DNA from: Erysipelotrichaceae bacterium
GTDB taxonomy: Bacteria > Bacillota_I > Bacilli_A > Erysipelotrichales > Erysipelotrichaceae
Length of the DNA: 64,000 nucleotides
Direction: 5' to 3'
Assembly: GCA_017512885.1 (NCBI GenBank)
Contig: JAFWEP010000003.1
Coordinates: forward strand, 124,001-188,000
Shown: one piece after another, positions 33,697-43,887 of the stretch
How the letters are laid out: every line of letters begins with the position of its first letter
Position numbering within the stretch: position 1 is the first letter of the stretch
Notes under the pieces: generated by a model
Databases searched by the model: none
Seen by the model: the letters and a program-made list of their open reading frames with translations, nothing else
Told to the model about the DNA's origin: nothing
Program-made: the position numbers and the translations under genes

Positions 33697-35367
33697 TTAG
33701 AACAGTCCGGTGATGACGCCGTTCTCGTCGACGTCGATCTTTTCGGCTGCCGGTACCTTCGGCAGGCCCGGCATCGTCATGATGTCACCGGTCAGAGCGA
33801 CCAGGAATCCGGCACCGGCCGAGACCTTCAGGTTGCGGACCGTGATCCGGAAGTTCTTCGGAGCGCCCAGCAGTTTGGGATCATCCGAGAAGGAGTACTG
33901 GGTCTTGGCAACACAGATCGGCAGGTTGCCGTAGCCCAGTTCGGTCAGCTGCTGAGCCTGCTTCTTAGCGGCCGGCAGCAGATCCGCACCGTCCGCATGG
34001 TAGATGTTGACGGCGATATCGTTCAGCTTCTTCTCGATGCTGTCGTTGACATCGTAGGAGAAAGTGAAGTCGTTCTCTTCTTCGCAGAGACGCAGGACTT
34101 CATTGGCCAGCGCCTTGCCGCCTTCGCCGCCCTTGGCCCAGACTTCGGACAGAGCGACATTGATGCCCAGTTCCTTGCACTTGTCTTCAACCAGCTTCAG
34201 TTCCGCCGGAGTATCGGAAGTGAAGGCGTTGATCGCTACGACGCAGGGCAGCTTGTAGACGTTCTTGATGTTGGAGAGATGCTGCAGCAGGTTCGGCAGG
34301 CCCTTTTCCAGAGCAGTCAGATCTTCCTTGCCCAGTTCATCCTTCTTCGCACCGCCGTGCAGCTTCAGCGCACGTACCGTTGCGACCAGGACGACAGCGC
34401 TCGGATGCAGGCCGGCCAGACGGCACTTGATGTCGAGGAACTTCTCGGCACCGAGGTCAGCGCCGAAGCCTGCTTCGGTAACGACATAGTCGCCCAGTTT
34501 CAGCGCCATGCGGGTCGCCATGACCGAGTTGCAGCCGTGAGCGATATTGGCGAACGGTCCGCCGTGGACGAAGGCCGGAGTGCCTTCCAGGGTCTGGACC
34601 AGGTTCGGTTTCAAGGCATCTTTCAGCAGAGCCGTCATCGCACCTTCCGCCTTCAGATCGTGAGCCGTGACCGGCTTGTTGTCATAGGTGTAGGCAACGA
34701 CGATGCGGGCCAGTCTGGCCTTCAGATCGGTGATGCTTTCAGCCAGGCAGAAGACCGCCATGATCTCGGAAGCAACGGTGATATCGAAACCGTCTTCACG
34801 CGGGGTTCCGTTGGGACGTCCACCCAGACCGTCGACGATGAAGCGCAGCTGACGGTCGTTCATATCGACCGCACGCTTCCAGACGATGCGGCGGGGATCG
34901 ATGTTCAGGGAGTTGCCCTGCTGGATATGGTTGTCCAGCATGGCTGCCAGAAGGTTGTTGGCAGCGCCGATGGCGTGGAAGTCACCGGTGAAATGCAGGT
35001 TGATGTCTTCCATCGGAACGACCTGCGCATAGCCGCCGCCGGCAGCACCGCCCTTGACACCGAAGACCGGTCCCAGGGAAGGTTCACGCAGAGCGACGAC
35101 GACATTCTTGCCCAGTGCCTGCAGACCGTCGGCGAGACCGACGGTGGTCGTGGTCTTGCCTTCACCGGCCGGAGTCGGGTTGATGGCTGTGACCAGGATC
35201 AGCTTGCCGTCCTTACAGTCACTTTCACGCAGCAGGTTGTAGTCGATCTTGGCTTTGTAGTTGCCGTAGAGTTCCAGATACTTCTCGTCGATGCCGGCTT
35301 TCGCGGCGATCTTGGTGATAGGCTGTTTCTCGCAAGCCTGAGCGATCTCGATGTCTGTCAGAGCCAT
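33697..35367 (-). CDS. fhs: formate--tetrahydrofolate ligase
   Basis: A 556-residue enzyme that makes 10-formyl-THF from formate, THF and [26 protein letters not shown] is its P-loop, with [25 protein letters not shown] following. As the last gene of the operon, 15 nt after purL, it supplies the formyl donor used by PurN and by the AICAR transformylase. AAGGAAA precedes the ATG. Confidence 0.95.
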   Translation of the reverse strand: MALTDIEIAQACEKQPITKIAAKAGIDEKYLELYGNYKAKIDYNLLRESDCKDGKLILVTAINPTPAGEGKTTTTVGLADGLQALGKNVVVALREPSLGPVFGVKGGAAGGGYAQVVPMEDINLHFTGDFHAIGAANNLLAAMLDNHIQQGNSLNIDPRRIVWKRAVDMNDRQLRFIVDGLGGRPNGTPREDGFDITVASEIMAVFCLAESITDLKARLARIVVAYTYDNKPVTAHDLKAEGAMTALLKDALKPNLVQTLEGTPAFVHGGPFANIAHGCNSVMATRMALKLGDYVVTEAGFGADLGAEKFLDIKCRLAGLHPSAVVLVATVRALKLHGGAKKDELGKEDLTALEKGLPNLLQHLSNIKNVYKLPCVVAINAFTSDTPAELKLVEDKCKELGINVALSEVWAKGGEGGKALANEVLRLCEEENDFTFSYDVNDSIEKKLNDIAVNIYHADGADLLPAAKKQAQQLTELGYGNLPICVAKTQYSFSDDPKLLGAPKNFRITVRNLKVSAGAGFLVALTGDIMTMPGLPKVPAAEKIDVDENGVITGLF

Positions 35368-35382
35368 GTTTCTTTTTCCTTT

Positions 35383-38300
35383 CTACTCTCCGCGGAAGTA
35401 TCTCACTGCCGAACGGAAGAGTCCCATTTCGTAATTACCCGGAACATTGCGGTAGAGATCCTTGCCGATCCGTTCCACATGTCCCATCTTGCCGAATACG
35501 CGTCCATCCGGGGAAGTGATGCCTTCGACCGCATAGACCGAGCCATTGGGGTTGTATTCACAGGACAGGGAGGCATGGCCTTCGCTGTCCGCGTACTGTG
35601 TAGCGATCTGACCGTTCTTCGCCAGTTCCTTTACCAGTTCTTCACTGGCCAGGAAGCGTCCTTCACCGTGCGAGATCGCGACCTGATAGACATCGCCCGG
35701 CTTCGTTTCTGCCAGCCAGGGCGAGCGGTCGGAGACGACACGCGTCGCAACGATCTTCGACTGATGACGGCCGATGACGTTATAGGTCAGGGTCGGGGCT
35801 GCTTCGTCCTGTTCCAGGATGCGTCCGTAAGGAACGAGTCCCAGTTTGATCAGCGCCTGGAAACCGTTGCAGATGCCTAAGATCAGACCTTTGCGGACCT
35901 GCAGCAGTTCTTCCGTCGCTTCCTTGACCGCCGGATTGCGGAAGAAGGCTGTGATGAACTTGGCCGAACCGTCCGGTTCGTCACCGCCGGAGAATCCGCC
36001 GGGGATGACCACGATCTGCGCTGTCTTCAGTTTTTCCGCAAACTCGGCAACGCTGTCGGCGACGTCTTTCGCTGTCAGGTTGCGGATGACGACGATCTCT
36101 GCGTCAGCGCCTGCTTCCAGCAGCGCCCGCTGCGTATCGATCTCGGAGTTGGTGCCCGGGAAGGCCGGGATCAGCGCTTTCGGCCGTTCGCAGCGGTATT
36201 CCGCAGGACAGAGGACTTTTTCTTCCGCATGGAAGGAGAAGTCCTCGCAGGCTCCGGAGGTCTCTGCCGTATAGGGATAGACCTTTGCCAGTACGGCATC
36301 GTTGAGCTCTTCGAGCTTCTTCAGCGAGACCGTTTCGTTCGGGAAGTTCAGGATCGGCTTCTCCAGGGTCTCGGCGATCTTTCTGGTGCCGGCGCATTCT
36401 TCAGAGAGTTCAGCGAGGAGCGCACCCGGCATCCGGCAGTAGAGGTCCGCATCTTCATCGGTGACCTTGACGCCAAGCCCATTGCCCTGCGCCATCCGGA
36501 AGAGACCTTCGGCGATGCCGTTCTCGACAGCCCAGGCCGCGAGGACCTTGCCGTCGTGCCGGAGAGCGCGGAACTGCTGCCAGGCATCCTTCATCTCTTC
36601 CGGCGTATTGCCGTCAAAGAGGACGACCGGGTGGGAAGCGCCCTTGAATTCCGCCGTGATCAGTTCTTCGGCTTTGACCGGAGCGATCGCGAAGGAGATC
36701 AGGGTCGGCGGTACATCCTTGTCCAGGAAGGAACCGGACATACTGTCCTTGCCGCCGATCGCTGCCGTCTCCAGTTCGATCTGGGCATCCAGAGCACCTA
36801 AGAGCGCGGAGAAGGGCTTGCCCCAGCGCTGCGGATCTTCATGCAACTTCTCAAAGAATTCCTGCAGTGTTAAGTAAGCTTTCTGATAGTCAGCCCCGCC
36901 GGCGATCAGTTTCGCCACCGAGGTATAGACAGCGTTGTAAGCACCCAGGTAGGGATCGACACTCATCTGGTCGGGATCGCAGCCCCAGGCCATCAAGGAA
37001 CCCTGTGAGGTATGCTGGTCAGGACGGACCGGGAAGAGCGCAGCCATCGCCTGAGCAGGCGTACGCTGTCTCTTTCCGCCGTAAGGCATCAGCAGGGAAC
37101 CGGCTCCGACGGTACCGTCGAAACGTTCGCGCAGGCCTCGCTGGTCAGCGCACTTTAAGGAAGATGCCATCTCCTGCAGAGAGGAGAACGGCAGTTTATT
37201 GATCGCGGAACGGTCCTTGGCCGTCACTTCTACAGAAGTGTGCTTGGGAGCGCCGTTGGTGTTGAGGAAGTCGCGGGAGATGTTGAGGATCGTCTTGCCG
37301 CGCCAGTTCATCAGGATCCGCTTCTCTTCTGTCACGACAGCGACCCGGTAAGCTTCAAGGTTCTCTCTGGCCGCTGCGGCGATGAACTTCTCTTCATCTT
37401 CGGCAGCGACGACGACGGCCATCCTTTCCTGCGATTCGGAGATCGCCAGTTCGGTACCGTCGAGACCTTCGTACTTCTTGCGGACCTTGTCGAGATCGAT
37501 GATGAGACCGTCCGCCAGTTCGCCGATCGCTACGGAGACGCCGCCGGCGCCGAAGTCATTGCAGCGCTTGATCATACGGGTGACTTCCCCGTTGCGGAAC
37601 AGACGCTGGATCTTTCTTTCTTCCGGGGCATTGCCCTTCTGAACTTCGGAAGCCATGGTCTGTAAGGATTTCAGGTCATGAGACTTGGAGGAACCGGTGG
37701 CTCCGCCGATGCCGTCCCGTCCGGTCCGGCCGCCCAGCAGGATGATCACATCCCCGGGCTGCGGACGCATGCGTACGACATGGTCTGCCGGAGCAGCGCC
37801 GACGACCGCACCGCATTCCAGTCTCTTGGCTACGTAGCCTTCGTGGTAGACTTCAGCGACATGGCCGGTCGCCAGACCGATCTGGTTGCCGTAGGAGGAG
37901 TAGCCGGCTGCTGCCGTCTGCGCGATCTTGCGCTGCGGCAGTTTGCCCGGCAGGGTATCTTTCAGAGTCGCCCGCGGATCACCGCCGCCGGTGAAACGCA
38001 TGGCCTGATGGACGTAGACTCTTCCGGAGAGCGGGTCACGGATGCAGCCGCCGATACAGGTCGCCGCACCGCCGAAAGGCTCGATCTCCGTGGGATGGTT
38101 GTGCGTCTCGTTCTTGAACATCAAGAGCCAGTCTTCGTTCTTGCCGTCGACTTCGGCCGGGACCCGGATCGAGCAGGCATTGATCTCTTCGGATTCATCG
38201 ATCTCCGGTGTCAGACCTCTCTTCTTCAGGGCCTTGGCACCGATCGTGGCCAGATCCATCAGTGTCTCAGGACGGGTCGCTGCTCTTTCACCGTAGACTT

Positions 38301-39066
38301 CTTCGCGCAGCGTCTCATAACGTCCGTAAGCCGTACCGACCATCCGGTCACTGATCTCGACATCCTCGATCTCGGTCGAGAAGGTCGTATGCCGGCAGTG
38401 GTCGGACCAGTAGGTATCGACGACCCGGATCTCAGTCAGGGTCGGATCTCTCTCTTCTTCCTCCCGGAAATACTTCTGCAGGAGCTTCAGATCATCCAGA
38501 TCCATGGCCAGACCCAGATCCTTCAGGGTCTCTTTCAGTTCTTCTTCGTTCCGTTCCCGGAAACCTTCCAGCACGGCCACATCGGCCGGTACCGGGTATT
38601 CCCGTTTCAGGGTCTCCGGCTTTTCGAGAGAGGCTTCTCTCGTTTCCACCGGGTTGATGACATAGTGTTTGACTGCAGCGATATCTTCTTCGCTCAGCTG
38701 ACCGTAGAGGCAGTAGACCTTTGCGGAAGCGACCAGCGGACGCTCGCCCTGCGCCAGCATCTGCAGACACTGGGCAGCGGAATCAGCACGCTGATCGAAC
38801 TGACCGGGCAGCGCTTCGACCGCAAAGACGACATCGGCACTCTGCGTATCCGTTTCAAAAGTGATGATATCGATGGGCGGTTCGGAAAAGATCGTCCGGC
38901 AGGCCTGCTCGAACAGTTCTTCCGGAATATCTTCTACATCGTAACGGTTCAGGATCCTCACCTTTTCCAGGCTTTTGATCCCCAGAAAGTCCACGCAGTC
39001 ACTGCGCAGCGAAGCGGCTTCCGGTGCCAGTCCTTCCTTCTTTTCGACAAATACCCGATAGACCAT
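35383..39066 (-). CDS. purL: phosphoribosylformylglycinamidine synthase, single-chain
   Basis: A 1227-residue enzyme that turns FGAR, glutamine and ATP into FGAM. It is the long form with the synthetase and glutaminase parts fused: the middle shows ETHNHPTEIEPFGGAATCIGG and GGRTGRDGIGGATGSS, and the last 250 residues are a class I glutaminase with GGFSGGDEPDGSAK, ILGICNGFQAL (nucleophile Cys) and ISHGEGRF. No separate purS or purQ is needed. It follows purD by 2 nt. Confidence 0.95.
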   Translation of the reverse strand: MVYRVFVEKKEGLAPEAASLRSDCVDFLGIKSLEKVRILNRYDVEDIPEELFEQACRTIFSEPPIDIITFETDTQSADVVFAVEALPGQFDQRADSAAQCLQMLAQGERPLVASAKVYCLYGQLSEEDIAAVKHYVINPVETREASLEKPETLKREYPVPADVAVLEGFRERNEEELKETLKDLGLAMDLDDLKLLQKYFREEEERDPTLTEIRVVDTYWSDHCRHTTFSTEIEDVEISDRMVGTAYGRYETLREEVYGERAATRPETLMDLATIGAKALKKRGLTPEIDESEEINACSIRVPAEVDGKNEDWLLMFKNETHNHPTEIEPFGGAATCIGGCIRDPLSGRVYVHQAMRFTGGGDPRATLKDTLPGKLPQRKIAQTAAAGYSSYGNQIGLATGHVAEVYHEGYVAKRLECGAVVGAAPADHVVRMRPQPGDVIILLGGRTGRDGIGGATGSSKSHDLKSLQTMASEVQKGNAPEERKIQRLFRNGEVTRMIKRCNDFGAGGVSVAIGELADGLIIDLDKVRKKYEGLDGTELAISESQERMAVVVAAEDEEKFIAAAARENLEAYRVAVVTEEKRILMNWRGKTILNISRDFLNTNGAPKHTSVEVTAKDRSAINKLPFSSLQEMASSLKCADQRGLRERFDGTVGAGSLLMPYGGKRQRTPAQAMAALFPVRPDQHTSQGSLMAWGCDPDQMSVDPYLGAYNAVYTSVAKLIAGGADYQKAYLTLQEFFEKLHEDPQRWGKPFSALLGALDAQIELETAAIGGKDSMSGSFLDKDVPPTLISFAIAPVKAEELITAEFKGASHPVVLFDGNTPEEMKDAWQQFRALRHDGKVLAAWAVENGIAEGLFRMAQGNGLGVKVTDEDADLYCRMPGALLAELSEECAGTRKIAETLEKPILNFPNETVSLKKLEELNDAVLAKVYPYTAETSGACEDFSFHAEEKVLCPAEYRCERPKALIPAFPGTNSEIDTQRALLEAGADAEIVVIRNLTAKDVADSVAEFAEKLKTAQIVVIPGGFSGGDEPDGSAKFITAFFRNPAVKEATEELLQVRKGLILGICNGFQALIKLGLVPYGRILEQDEAAPTLTYNVIGRHQSKIVATRVVSDRSPWLAETKPGDVYQVAISHGEGRFLASEELVKELAKNGQIATQYADSEGHASLSCEYNPNGSVYAVEGITSPDGRVFGKMGHVERIGKDLYRNVPGNYEMGLFRSAVRYFRGE

Positions 39067-39068
39067 AC

Positions 39069-40334
39069 TTACACCTCTGCCTCCAAAGCCCGTTTGCCGA
39101 TATCGTGACGGTAGAAGGCTCCTTCAAAGGAGACGCCTTCCACCAGCCGGTAAGCTTCCTGGACCGCTTCCGGCAGCGTATCTTTCACTGCCGTAACACC
39201 CAGGACGCGTCCGCCGCTGGTGAGCAGCTGACCGTTCTCATCTTTCTTCGCACCGGCCACATAGGTATGGGCTTTCGTTTCTTCGCTCATCGTGATCGGC
39301 AGTCCCTTCGGATAGGAACGGGGATAACCGCCGGAAGCGACGACGACGCAGCAGGCTGCCTTGTCGGAGAACTTCACTTCCGTATCCTTCAGGGTGCCGT
39401 CCGTTGTCGCTTTCATGATCGTATAGAGGTCGCTCTCCAGCAAGGGCAGGACGACCTGTGTTTCGGGATCGCCGAAACGGGAGTTGTATTCGATGACCTT
39501 CGGACCGTCCGCAGTCAACATCAGTGAGAAATACAGACAGCCCTTAAAGGGACAGCCCTCTTCCTTCATGGCCCGGATGGTGGGCAGGAAGATCGTCTTC
39601 ATCGATTCTTCAGCGATCGCTTCCGTGTAGTAAGGATTGGGAGCGATGGTGCCCATGCCTCCGGTATTCAGTCCCTGATCACCGTCCAGGGCCCGCTTGT
39701 GGTCCATGGAGGAGACCATCGGGATCAGCGTCTCCCCGTCCGTAAAGGACAGGATCGAGACTTCCGGACCTTCCAGATACTCTTCGATGATGATGCGGTC
39801 TCCGGCCTTGCCGAAGGCATGTCCGCTCATCATCTCATGGACGGCTTCTTTCGCTTCCTCTTCCGAGAAAGCAATGATGACGCCCTTGCCCAGAGCCAGA
39901 CCGTCGGCCTTGACGACCAGGGGTGCGCCCTTCTCTTCGACGAAGGCGATGGCTTTCTCTTCGTCGTCAAAGACTTCGTAAGCCGCCGTCGGGATCTGAT
40001 ACTTCTTCATCAGATCCTTGGCAAAGGCCTTGGAAGCTTCGATGCGGGCTGCTGCCTGATTTGGTCCGAAACAGGGAAAACCTTCCTTTTCAAAGGCATC
40101 GACAGCGCCTAAGGCGAGCGGATCATCCGGCGTGACGATCACATAGTCGACCGCATGTTCCTTCGCAAAGGCGATCTGCGCCGGGATATCGACGGCACTG
40201 ATCGGGAAGCATTCCGCTTCTTCGAAACCGCCGTTGCCCGGCAGGGCATAGATCTTTTCAATGGTCGGGTTCTCGCGCAGTTTGCGCAGGATGGCGTGTT
40301 CGCGGCCTCCTCCGCCGATCAGCAGGATATTCAT
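39069..40334 (-). CDS. purD: phosphoribosylamine--glycine ligase
   Basis: A 421-residue ATP-grasp ligase that joins glycine to phosphoribosylamine. MNILLIGGGGREHAILRKL, PLVVKADGLALGKGVIIAF, MGTIAPNPYYT and FNSRFGDPETQ (here YNSRFGDPETQVVLP) are the family blocks. It lies between the AICAR transformylase and purL genes in the operon, with GGAGTA before the ATG. Confidence 0.95.
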   Translation of the reverse strand: MNILLIGGGGREHAILRKLRENPTIEKIYALPGNGGFEEAECFPISAVDIPAQIAFAKEHAVDYVIVTPDDPLALGAVDAFEKEGFPCFGPNQAAARIEASKAFAKDLMKKYQIPTAAYEVFDDEEKAIAFVEEKGAPLVVKADGLALGKGVIIAFSEEEAKEAVHEMMSGHAFGKAGDRIIIEEYLEGPEVSILSFTDGETLIPMVSSMDHKRALDGDQGLNTGGMGTIAPNPYYTEAIAEESMKTIFLPTIRAMKEEGCPFKGCLYFSLMLTADGPKVIEYNSRFGDPETQVVLPLLESDLYTIMKATTDGTLKDTEVKFSDKAACCVVVASGGYPRSYPKGLPITMSEETKAHTYVAGAKKDENGQLLTSGGRVLGVTAVKDTLPEAVQEAYRLVEGVSFEGAFYRHDIGKRALEAEV

Positions 40335-40343
40335 AAATACTCC

Positions 40344-41522
40344 TTAATGGTGGAACAGACGCATGCCGGTGAAGGCCATGACGATGCCGTACTTGTCAGC
40401 CGTCTCGATGACGTTGTCATCGCGGATCGAACCGCCCGGTTCGGCGATATACTGCGCGCCGGACTTGTGGGCTCTTTCGACGTTGTCGCCGAAGGGGAAG
40501 AAGGCATCGGAACCGACCGTCAGACCGCTCTGGGTCGCGATCCAGGCTTTCTTCTCTTCGTGGCTGAAGATCTCCGGCTGACGGGTGAAGACCTTCTGCC
40601 AGTTGCCGTCGGCAGTGACGTCTTCGTATTCGTCGGAGATGTAGACATCGATGGCGTTGTCTCTTTCGGCACGCTTGATGTCATCCCGGAAAGGCAGCTC
40701 CAGGACCTTCGGGTTCTGACGCAGCCACCAGTTGTCGGCCTTGTTGCCGGCGAGACGGGTGCAGTGCACACGGCTCTGCTGACCGGCGCCGACGCCGATG
40801 GCCTGACCGTTCTTGACGTAGCAGACCGAGTTGGACTGGGTATATTTCAGGGTGATGAGGGAGATGATCATATCGATCGCTGCTTCCTCGGGAAGTTCCT
40901 TATTGGCGGTAACGATATTCTTCAGCAGGTCATGATCGATCTTGAAGTTGTTGTGGCCCTGCTCAAAGGTGATGCCGAAGACATCCTTGCATTCCTTCTC
41001 GGCCGGTTCGTAATCCGGATCGATCTGTACGACGTTGTAGCCGCCCTTCTTTTTCGTAGAAAGGATCTGCAGTGCTTCTTCGGTATAGCCGGGGGCGATG
41101 ATGCCGTCGGAGACTTCCGACTTCAGATACCTGGCGGTAGCCGCATCACAGACATCGGACAGTGCAGCCCAGTCACCGTAGGAAGAGAGACGGTCCGCCC
41201 CTCTGGCCCGGATATAGGCACAGGCGATGGGGCTCAGTTCTTCATCTTCCCTGACGAAGTAGATCTTTCTCTCGACTTCGCTGAGGGGCTTGCCGACAGC
41301 AGCGCCGGCCGGAGAGACGTGTTTGAAGGAGGCAGCCGAAGGCATGCCGGTGGCTTCCTTCAGTTCCTTGACCAGCTGCCAGGAGTTGAAGGCATCCAGG
41401 AAGTTGATGAAGCCGGGACGTCCGGAAAGGACCTTCAGGGGCAGGTCGGAACCGTCCTTCATGAAGATGCGGGCCGGTTTCTGGTTGGGGTTGCAGCCGT
41501 ATTTCAGTTCCAGTTCGTTCAT
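40344..41522 (-). CDS. stand-alone AICAR transformylase (PurH C-terminal domain only)
   Basis: A 392-residue enzyme that formylates AICAR with 10-formyl-THF. SFKHVSPAGAAVG near residue 65 and TVGSDAFFPFGDNVE near residue 345 match the transformylase half of PurH. The IMP cyclohydrolase (MGS-like) half of PurH is absent, and the neighbouring purO supplies it. The ATG at 41522 is preceded by GGAGAAATAAA and lies 1 nt after purO; upstream in-frame codons fall inside purO. Confidence 0.92.
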   Translation of the reverse strand: MNELELKYGCNPNQKPARIFMKDGSDLPLKVLSGRPGFINFLDAFNSWQLVKELKEATGMPSAASFKHVSPAGAAVGKPLSEVERKIYFVREDEELSPIACAYIRARGADRLSSYGDWAALSDVCDAATARYLKSEVSDGIIAPGYTEEALQILSTKKKGGYNVVQIDPDYEPAEKECKDVFGITFEQGHNNFKIDHDLLKNIVTANKELPEEAAIDMIISLITLKYTQSNSVCYVKNGQAIGVGAGQQSRVHCTRLAGNKADNWWLRQNPKVLELPFRDDIKRAERDNAIDVYISDEYEDVTADGNWQKVFTRQPEIFSHEEKKAWIATQSGLTVGSDAFFPFGDNVERAHKSGAQYIAEPGGSIRDDNVIETADKYGIVMAFTGMRLFHH

Positions 41523-41523
41523 T

Positions 41524-42246
41524 TTATTTCTCCTCCGGGTGCTTATTGATGATGCAGGTCTCGATCTCTCCGCTCTCCAGATCACGGAAGGCGACATAGA
41601 GAGAGACCTTGTTGTCGCGGTTCAGGGCATGCCAGACAGCCTGCGTGAAGTCTTCGATCTCTCCTTCGAAGGTGACCTTTTCCGGTTCGCCGGCGAAGGA
41701 AGGGATCGGATTGCCGTCGGTCTCGTAGGTATGCAGGAAATGCCCGCATCCCGGAGTAACAGGATATTCAAAGGTCTGACGCAGGCAGGCGCTGCCTTCC
41801 TCGTCATAGGCCTTGAGGATGTTCATCTTGTAGCTTCCGTCTTTGGCCAGGACAGCAGAGATACGGGGCGTCCAGTTCGGTCCGTCCGGTTCGAAGCAGC
41901 GGGTGCGCAGAGCTTCTTCGAAGCTCTTGCCGTCAGCCCGGAAGTCCCGGATGGTATCGGTCTGATCGCCGTTGGTAACGATCAGTTCCCCGTTGTAAAG
42001 GCGTACCGGATGGTAGATGATCAGGCTCGGATCGACCATCTTGGAAGGATCGAAAGCTTCCGTGCGGATGCCGTCCGGTTCTTCACTGAAGATGCGGTTG
42101 CGGCTGTTGACGGAGCGGCCCATGATGAAGTAAGCGACGACGGCTTTTTTGCCGTCAGCCGAAGTGCCTACCATGATGCCTCTGCCGGGATACGGGTTGC
42201 TGGACAGTGTTTCCAGGAAATCTGCGCTCTTCTGATACTTATTCAT
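41524..42246 (-). CDS. purO: IMP cyclohydrolase, PurO type
   Basis: A 240-residue enzyme that closes FAICAR to IMP. NPYPGRGIMVGTSADGKKAVVAYFIMGRSVNSRNR and the later PNWTPRISAVL are the pattern of the PurO family, first known from archaea and found in a number of Firmicutes. It sits directly before the stand-alone transformylase, so the pair replaces bifunctional PurH. It overlaps purN by 8 nt. Confidence 0.88.
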   Translation of the reverse strand: MNKYQKSADFLETLSSNPYPGRGIMVGTSADGKKAVVAYFIMGRSVNSRNRIFSEEPDGIRTEAFDPSKMVDPSLIIYHPVRLYNGELIVTNGDQTDTIRDFRADGKSFEEALRTRCFEPDGPNWTPRISAVLAKDGSYKMNILKAYDEEGSACLRQTFEYPVTPGCGHFLHTYETDGNPIPSFAGEPEKVTFEGEIEDFTQAVWHALNRDNKVSLYVAFRDLESGEIETCIINKHPEEK

Positions 42247-42853
42247 CTTTTCCCTCCGCTATTTCTTTCGCAACGGATTCCGCCGCCTGCGGCAGCAGGA
42301 TCCACTCTGCTTCTTCCATGATCCGGCGCTGCAGGGTCTCGGGGGTATCGCCCTCTTTGACCTCGACCGCCTTCTGATAGATGATCTCCCCGCCGTCGGG
42401 AATCTCGTTGACGAAGTGTACGGTCGCTCCGCTGACCTTGACCCCCTTGGCCAGAGCCGCTTCATGGACCTTGAGACCGTACATGCCCTTCCCGCAGAAG
42501 GAAGGGATCAGTGCCGGATGGACATTGATGATCCTTCTTGGCCACTCTCTGGTGAAGTCGGCCGAGAGGATCGAGAGGAATCCGGCCAGGATGATCAGTT
42601 CCACGTCGTGTTCTTTGCATAAGGAACGGATCTTTTCTTCGAAGGCTTCCTGCGAGCCCAGTTCTTTCTTATACGCCACACCGGTCGCTTTGCCGGCTTT
42701 CTTCGCTCTTTCTAAAGCATAGGCATTGGGATTGGAAGCGATGACCAGTACGATCTCGCCATGCGGGATCTTCCCGGCTGCTTCCTGATCGAGCAGAGCC
42801 TGCAGATTGGTGCCTCCGCCGGAGACGAGGACAGCGATCTTCGTCTTTACCAC
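42239..42853 (-). CDS. purN: phosphoribosylglycinamide formyltransferase
   Basis: A 204-residue enzyme that formylates GAR with 10-formyl-THF. IAVLVSGGGTNLQALLD, then LAGFLSILSADF and INVHPALIPSFCGKGMYGL, with VSGATVHFVNEIPDGGEII, are the family signatures including the catalytic Asn-His-Asp set. It overlaps purM by 7 nt and purO by 8 nt. Confidence 0.95.
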   Translation of the reverse strand: MVKTKIAVLVSGGGTNLQALLDQEAAGKIPHGEIVLVIASNPNAYALERAKKAGKATGVAYKKELGSQEAFEEKIRSLCKEHDVELIILAGFLSILSADFTREWPRRIINVHPALIPSFCGKGMYGLKVHEAALAKGVKVSGATVHFVNEIPDGGEIIYQKAVEVKEGDTPETLQRRIMEEAEWILLPQAAESVAKEIAEGKDE

Positions 42854-43884
42854 AGGACCACCTTCTCTTCGCTCTTCACGATCTCGCCCAGACGGTAGGC
42901 CTCGACGCCCTGCTCCTGCAGGACGGCCAATGCCCTGTCTGCTGTAGAGGCAGATACCACCAGCACCATGCCGACACCCATGTTAAAGGTGTTGTACATG
43001 TCTCTTTCCGGGATATCGCCCTTCTTCTGCAGCAGGGAGAAGATCGGCAGGACCCGGATGTCTTCCTTGCGGATCTGAGCTCCCAGACCGTCCGGAATGC
43101 AGCGGGGCAGGTTCTCATAGAAACCGCCGCCGGTGATATGGGAGACACCGTGGACCTCTGCTTCCGCAAAGGCGGCCAGCACCGGCTTGACGTAGATCTT
43201 CGTCGGGGTCAGCAGGCATTCTCCTAAGGACATGCCCAGTTCTTCGTAATACCCGTTGAGGTCGCAGTGTTCGACATCGAACACCTTGCGTACCAGCGAG
43301 AAACCGTTGGAATGCAGTCCGGAAGAAGGCAGGGCCAGCAGGACGTCCCCTTCCTGCATGGAGGCAGGATCGAGGATCTTCTTCCTGTCGACGATGCCGA
43401 CCGAGAAACCGGCCAGGTCATAGTCATCGGCCTGCATGGTGCCGGGATGTTCCGCCGTCTCTCCGCCGATCAGAGCACAGCCGGCCTGTACGCAGCCTTC
43501 CGCTACGCCTTTGACCAGTTCTGCGACCTTCTCCGGGATATTCTTCCCGATCGCGATGTAATCCAGGAAAAAGAGAGGCTTCGCTCCGCAGCAGACGATG
43601 TCATTGACGCACATCGCTACGCAGTCGATGCCGACGCTGTCGTGTCTGTCCAGCAATTGCGCAATGCGCTGCTTAGTGCCGACGCCGTCCGTGCCGGAGA
43701 CCAGGACCGGTTCTTCCATGCCGGTCAGTTCCGGGGCAAAGAGACCGCCGAAACCGCCGATATCCGAAAGGACACCGGGGATCCGGGTACGGGCGACATG
43801 CTGCTTCATCAGCTGTACGCCCCGGTAGCCGGCTTCGATATCGACACCGGCTGCCGCATATGCGGCGGAGTGAGAGTCTTTCAT
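42847..43884 (-). CDS. purM: phosphoribosylformylglycinamidine cyclo-ligase
   Basis: A 345-residue enzyme that closes FGAM to AIR with ATP. AAAGVDIEAGYRGVQLMK, PVLVSGTDGVGTK, CVNDIVCCGAKPLFFLDY and HITGGGFYENLPRC are typical PurM blocks. It follows purF by 3 nt. Confidence 0.95.
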   Translation of the reverse strand: MKDSHSAAYAAAGVDIEAGYRGVQLMKQHVARTRIPGVLSDIGGFGGLFAPELTGMEEPVLVSGTDGVGTKQRIAQLLDRHDSVGIDCVAMCVNDIVCCGAKPLFFLDYIAIGKNIPEKVAELVKGVAEGCVQAGCALIGGETAEHPGTMQADDYDLAGFSVGIVDRKKILDPASMQEGDVLLALPSSGLHSNGFSLVRKVFDVEHCDLNGYYEELGMSLGECLLTPTKIYVKPVLAAFAEAEVHGVSHITGGGFYENLPRCIPDGLGAQIRKEDIRVLPIFSLLQKKGDIPERDMYNTFNMGVGMVLVVSASTADRALAVLQEQGVEAYRLGEIVKSEEKVVLW

Positions 43885-43887
43885 AAC

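Noticed and set aside
33997-35880. Open frame of 627 codons on the plus strand opposite fhs and the purL end.
   Set aside because: fhs and purL are clear on the other strand. The frame has no family motifs or ribosome site and arises from codon bias.
37678-39108. Open frame of 476 codons on the plus strand opposite purL.
   Set aside because: It is antisense to a conserved enzyme and spans its start; composition is low in normal core residues.
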